Assembly: GCA_002313415.1 (NCBI GenBank)
Contig: DCBH01000104.1
Span: 8,091-18,478 of the forward strand
Reading direction: 5' to 3'
Length of the DNA: 10,388 nt
From: Flavobacteriales bacterium UBA1112
GTDB lineage: Bacteria; Bacteroidota; Bacteroidia; Flavobacteriales_D; Sanyastnellaceae
Position 1 is the stretch's first letter. Every line of letters starts with the position of its first letter. The notes below the pieces were generated by a model. The model ran no database searches. It was not told the origin of the DNA and saw nothing but the letters and a program-made list of their open reading frames with translations. Shown one piece after another: positions 6,748 to 10,388 of this stretch. The translations under genes were made by a program, and so were the position numbers.

Positions 6748-9623
6748 TGAGCAGTCGTCAACGTTCAAATACAACCACACTTGAAGGCGCCTCTTTCATA
6801 GATGAGGTCGTGGAGGCCATCCTGGAACACCCGCTCTGCACCTCCAAACAACTGCACCGATTGGCCTTGGTTTTGCCGAGCCACCGCGCCATGTCGCGCA
6901 TTCGTCGAGCGCTGCATGAGCGTTTGTCAGTCCCCGTTCGGCTCCCAAAATTTTATGCGCTGAGTGGGTTCATTGAAGCCTCCTCCCCATGGACAGCCGC
7001 AGACCCCTTGGAGGTGCTGGCACGGTTTTACCACCTTGTACACAACGATCAGCCTGAGCTCGACTTTGATCGATTTGTACCATGGGCAACAGTCGTGCTC
7101 AGTGATTTTGCCGCAGTAGACCACGAGTTGGCAGACATACACAACGTCTTCCAAAATCTAGCAGACATCCAGGGCATTGAGGACTGGAGTTTTGGAGAAG
7201 AGTCTTGGTCGGAAGATCAAAAGTCCTTCGAGCGCCAGTGGCGTCGTTTACCTGCCATTTACACCTCTTTGAATCAAATTCTGGAACAGGATGGAATGGC
7301 GACACGAGCTCACCTTACCAGACGCGTCGCAGAGGGAGAAGGTCACCTTGACGTGGACCATGTCTTGGCAGCTGGATTGGCGACCATGAGTTCAGCGGAG
7401 TGGCAGTGCCTCCAGCGTTGGGCCAAACGCGAAGCCTTGACAATCATGTGGGATGCAGACGCGAGCTATGTCGATGACCCTCACAATGAAGCAGGATTGT
7501 TTGTCAGAAAGCATCGCGGCACCGAATCAAGCTTCCCACGAGCCTCAATACAATCCTCTCCTCCCACTGTTCGAGCCATCGCATGCTCATCCACAGTTAG
7601 CCAAACCCAGTACGTACGGAACTTGGTTGAATCACTGTCACCAGAGGACATCAGCCAAACGTGTATCATTTTGCCAGATGGCAACAGTCTCGGCACATTG
7701 CTACAAGCTCTGCCTTCTCAACCACGAGGCATCAATGTCACCATGGGAGTGGCTCTTCACGAGACCCCAATCGTTTCATTCTTAGAACACGTGTTTTTGA
7801 TGCTCGAAACTCAAGGGAATGGTTGGCGTCTCGAGCACGCTCAAATCCTGCATTCCCATCCTGTGATGCTTTACATTTTCGGGTCTGGGCAAGATCGAGA
7901 GCGCACAAGTAAAGCCATTCACAAGCTGGCCAAGGCCCATCGCGCATGGGTCAATCCTGAAGACTTCAGGGGATACAAAGCCGCGAAATGGGCCGAGGAA
8001 ATGGAAGCCCTACAAGGTCTCAAAATCGAGGATGCCACTGCCTTTATAAACGCCATTTCATCTTGGGCACAGGCCATGGAAAAGCGAATGGAACCTTTGT
8101 CCCAAATGCTGTCCTCCAGTCCTGATCAAAAAAATGTCCCTGATCGATTGATGCCCTGGATTCCAGCTGGATGGAGACGTTTCCGAACTGTACTGGCCAT
8201 TTTAAAACGACTTCAAGAAGCCCACAAGCCCATGTCGCACGCTCGAGAGGTTCGGACCATGGTGCGCAAGCTTCTTCGACAAGAGCGCGTCGACCTTTTA
8301 GGCGAACCAGATGAAGGTCTTCAAATTATGGGATTAACCGAAACTCGCGCCTTGGACTTTAAAAGGGTCGTTGTTCTCGATATGAACGAAGGCACTGTCC
8401 CAAAAACAGGCATCACCGACAGTTTTCTTCCCCTGGATTTACGTCATGCCTTGCATTTGCCCGGACCTCGAGAGAAAGAGGCTCGCTTTGCTTATTTGAT
8501 TCACCGATTGATGAATCGCTCCCAAGAGATTCACCTCCTTTATCGAAGTGCTTCTGACAAAAAAGACGGCGGCGAACCGTCGCGCTATCTCATGCAATTG
8601 GAAGGGTCTTTTCACAAGAGAAATGGAGAACCATACCTGAATGTTGAGCACGTTGTTCATCAACTTCCTTTGCCAGACATGCGTCCATCCATTCCGGAAT
8701 TGAAAGTCACAGAGCACATGCGAGATCGCCTTGCCGAATGGTCCTCACAGGGCATGTCTCCAAGTGCAATCAACACCTTAATTCAATGCCCGCGCAACTT
8801 TGCCTACCGCTACCTCTACGGCATGGGACAGGCCACGGAAATCCAAAAAGCCATGGAGGCAAGTACCCTGGGAAGCGTGGTTCATTGGGTGATGGAACAC
8901 GGACTGGCAGATGCCGAGGGACACGTGCTGCAAGTGCATCACTTGGAGAAAGTCCGTTCATCGATTGATGAGCTTCTCGAGCAAGCATTGGAGAGCGAGT
9001 ACAATGCCGCATTGGTTGACCGCGGCGAAAACGTCCTTCAACTCGAAATTGCTCGCACGACCTTGCTCAAGCTTCTTCGTCAAGAAATGAAGGAATTGGC
9101 ATCAGGAAGCACAGCTCCACTCATCGTCAAACTCGAACAAGAACTGAAGTCCAAACACGTGGGTACCAATGTGGGGACATTGGCTTTTCGAGGATTTGCC
9201 GACCGCCGAGAACAAGTCAATGACATTCCCAGAGTGGTAGATTACAAATCTGGGAAGGTCGAGGCCAAGGAGCTCAGGCTCAAAGGGGCTTGGACTGAGC
9301 AACTCGAGGGGGGAGACAAAGGCAAGGCCCTTCAGCTCGTCGTGTATGCCACCATGGTGTTGGCTTCTTTGGACGCTGAGGCACAGGAGCGCGGGGTATT
9401 CGCAGCCATCCGTTCAGGACGCAATGTGAAAGAGGGCCTGCTGATGTTGGAAATTGATGGTCAGCGCCTCATTCAACCCCACCACGCAAAGACGTTCATC
9501 GACTGGCTTGCGTGCAAACTTGAAGAATACGTGGCAGAGGGACATCACGTTGTGCACAACTCTGAAGCCAAATACTGCGAACATTGCGTCGTTTTAGACC
9601 CGAAGGAGTCCTTTTATTTTTAA
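6747..9623 (+). CDS. AddB/RecB-like PD-(D/E)XK nuclease with inactivated helicase-like N-terminal region
   Basis: I chose ATG 6747, which overlaps the TPR stop (TGATG), giving 958 residues; the in-frame ATG 6708 would overlap by 40 bases. Near the N-terminus, LVLPSHRAMSRIRRAL (about 41-56) sits where superfamily I helicases follow the Walker A motif, but no GxxGxGK(T/S) motif is present, so the ATPase part is probably dead. The helicase-like region continues to GLTETRALDFKRVVVLDMNE (from 529) and GGEPSRYLMQLE (from 608). The C-terminal nuclease starts at MSPSAINTLIQCPRNFAYRY (670) and has H713, D819, D832-Y-K834 and Q863-xxx-Y867, so all expected RecB-family catalytic positions are present. 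The protein is like AddB of AddAB and the Bacteroidota PD-(D/E)XK family, expected to process double-strand DNA ends. The Fe-S cysteines look incomplete: C681, C944 and C947 are present, but no fourth cysteine follows. No addA-like gene is in the window. Confidence 0.88.
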   Translation: MSSRQRSNTTTLEGASFIDEVVEAILEHPLCTSKQLHRLALVLPSHRAMSRIRRALHERLSVPVRLPKFYALSGFIEASSPWTAADPLEVLARFYHLVHNDQPELDFDRFVPWATVVLSDFAAVDHELADIHNVFQNLADIQGIEDWSFGEESWSEDQKSFERQWRRLPAIYTSLNQILEQDGMATRAHLTRRVAEGEGHLDVDHVLAAGLATMSSAEWQCLQRWAKREALTIMWDADASYVDDPHNEAGLFVRKHRGTESSFPRASIQSSPPTVRAIACSSTVSQTQYVRNLVESLSPEDISQTCIILPDGNSLGTLLQALPSQPRGINVTMGVALHETPIVSFLEHVFLMLETQGNGWRLEHAQILHSHPVMLYIFGSGQDRERTSKAIHKLAKAHRAWVNPEDFRGYKAAKWAEEMEALQGLKIEDATAFINAISSWAQAMEKRMEPLSQMLSSSPDQKNVPDRLMPWIPAGWRRFRTVLAILKRLQEAHKPMSHAREVRTMVRKLLRQERVDLLGEPDEGLQIMGLTETRALDFKRVVVLDMNEGTVPKTGITDSFLPLDLRHALHLPGPREKEARFAYLIHRLMNRSQEIHLLYRSASDKKDGGEPSRYLMQLEGSFHKRNGEPYLNVEHVVHQLPLPDMRPSIPELKVTEHMRDRLAEWSSQGMSPSAINTLIQCPRNFAYRYLYGMGQATEIQKAMEASTLGSVVHWVMEHGLADAEGHVLQVHHLEKVRSSIDELLEQALESEYNAALVDRGENVLQLEIARTTLLKLLRQEMKELASGSTAPLIVKLEQELKSKHVGTNVGTLAFRGFADRREQVNDIPRVVDYKSGKVEAKELRLKGAWTEQLEGGDKGKALQLVVYATMVLASLDAEAQERGVFAAIRSGRNVKEGLLMLEIDGQRLIQPHHAKTFIDWLACKLEEYVAEGHHVVHNSEAKYCEHCVVLDPKESFYF

Positions 9624-9632
9624 CTCTGCAGG

Positions 9633-10388
9633 ATGGGTATTGTCGCCAAACAATCCGTACGAAACAGCGTGGCTCTCGTCACGGGACTGCTGCTAGGGGC
9701 AATCAACACCATGTATGTCCTGCCCAGGGCATTTGAAGGATTTGAAGAGGGATGGGGCTTGTTGCGCATCATGACCGCATGGGGCACGATTTTAGCTCAA
9801 ATCTTGGCTCTTGGAACACCCAGCGCCGTCCTGCGCTTTCTTCCCAATGCTGAAGACGGGCATCGTGAAGCTTCTATGCTTGGCACGCTCTGTTTGCTTC
9901 CCGCTGTTGCCATAGGCCTTGTCGGTGTCTTGTCAAGCTTCGCAGGGCCCGACTTGTTGTTGGCCTTAGATGCAAATGCAGGCTGGCTCTTACAGAATCG
10001 AGTCGGTGCATTCATGTTCATGGCATCCGCATACTTGGCCATGCTTTTGCTTAAATCGGCATTGACCCATCGCATGCGGACGGTGGCCTTAACCTTCATC
10101 CAAGAAGTTTGGCTCAAAGGGTCCTACCTCACGCTCGCAATCTTGTATTTGCAAGGATGGATGCCGTTCGAAACCTTCTTTCGTTGGTTTCTTTACAGCT
10201 ATGCCGCCGCCGTCGCGTTGATGTTGATTGAAGCCTGGGGTGCTGGGACACGTATCGCCCGACCCGACCTACGTCGAGATTTGCCGCCATTTCTGAATTA
10301 CGGAATGTTTGCCCTTTGGAACAGCGGTGCGAGAACGGTCTCAAAAAATTTAGATTTTGTGATGGTGGGGGCGTTGCTTGGTTTGGCC
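9633..10388 (+). CDS. Polysaccharide/oligosaccharide flippase (MOP superfamily, Wzx-like), 3'-truncated
   Basis: The frame from ATG 9633 is open for 252 codons to the window edge, so the 3' part, probably about half the gene, is missing. The start MGIVAKQSVRNSVAL, followed by a membrane span and GAINTMYVLP, is typical of Bacteroidota flippases of the polysaccharide-biosynthesis family. Hydrophobic segments lie near residues 12-31, 44-67, 82-104, 124-143, 163-176, 183-202 and 224-252, separated by short basic or acidic loops; GTPSAVLRFLP (61-71) also fits the family. Such proteins move lipid-linked glycans across the inner membrane. It starts 9 bases after the nuclease stop, so it is probably on the same transcript. 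The next genes may be glycosyltransferases, but that cannot be seen here. Confidence 0.87.
   Translation, partial: MGIVAKQSVRNSVALVTGLLLGAINTMYVLPRAFEGFEEGWGLLRIMTAWGTILAQILALGTPSAVLRFLPNAEDGHREASMLGTLCLLPAVAIGLVGVLSSFAGPDLLLALDANAGWLLQNRVGAFMFMASAYLAMLLLKSALTHRMRTVALTFIQEVWLKGSYLTLAILYLQGWMPFETFFRWFLYSYAAAVALMLIEAWGAGTRIARPDLRRDLPPFLNYGMFALWNSGARTVSKNLDFVMVGALLGLA

Noticed and set aside
9602..9623. Terminator-like AAGGAGTCCTTTTATTTTT after the nuclease
   Set aside because: The palindrome leaves no real loop (at most a 3 bp stem with a 5-base loop), and most of it lies in the coding sequence; the flippase starts 9 bases after the stop.
1..10388. CRISPR array, phage, transposon or defence island
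   Set aside because: No short spaced DNA repeats, terminal inverted repeats, transposase, integrase or tRNA were seen. The nuclease has the housekeeping AddB-like layout rather than that of a known defence system.

Overview
The window is about 10.4 kb of ordinary, gene-dense chromosome from a member of the Bacteroidota, most likely a Flavobacteriales-type (Cryomorphaceae/Schleiferiaceae-like) bacterium. The placement rests on three things. One is a giant PKD-repeat protein ending in a gliding-motility-associated (type B) C-terminal sorting domain. The second is the PorP/SprF-family protein directly after it. The third is an AddB-like nuclease of the Bacteroidota kind that lacks a Walker A motif. 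Start codons lack strong Shine-Dalgarno sequences, as is usual in this phylum. The species cannot be named from sequence alone.

Layout. (1) 1-3711, plus strand: the 3' part of a very large secreted protein, with thirteen complete PKD-like domains, the tail of another, and a type IX secretion (T9SS) type B sorting domain. (2) 3748-4776, plus strand: a PorP/SprF-like outer-membrane protein, probably its secretion partner. (3) 4780-6066, minus strand: MurB, the peptidoglycan precursor reductase, convergent with PorP/SprF with only 3 bases between the stop codons. It carries an in-frame N-terminal extension of 78 residues that looks like a separate small protein. (4) 6109-6747, plus strand: a small TPR protein, divergent from murB across a 42-base gap. 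(5) 6747-9623, plus strand: an AddB/RecB-like PD-(D/E)XK nuclease that overlaps the TPR stop codon by one base. (6) 9633-10388, plus strand: the first 252 codons of a MOP-superfamily polysaccharide flippase that runs off the window.

How they work together. Genes 1 and 2 form a T9SS cargo/porin pair: the PKD protein would be exported across the outer membrane and retained or released there. Genes 4 to 6 are tightly packed and probably one transcript, joining a TPR protein, a DNA-processing nuclease and an envelope flippase that may open a surface-glycan cluster. MurB is an isolated housekeeping gene.

There is no non-coding stretch longer than about 60 bases. I saw no tRNA, rRNA, CRISPR, insertion sequence or convincing terminator. 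I did not find an obviously new biological system. The most interesting points are the MurB N-terminal fusion, the apparently incomplete Fe-S cysteine set of the AddB-like nuclease, and the alternation and cysteine pattern within the PKD array.
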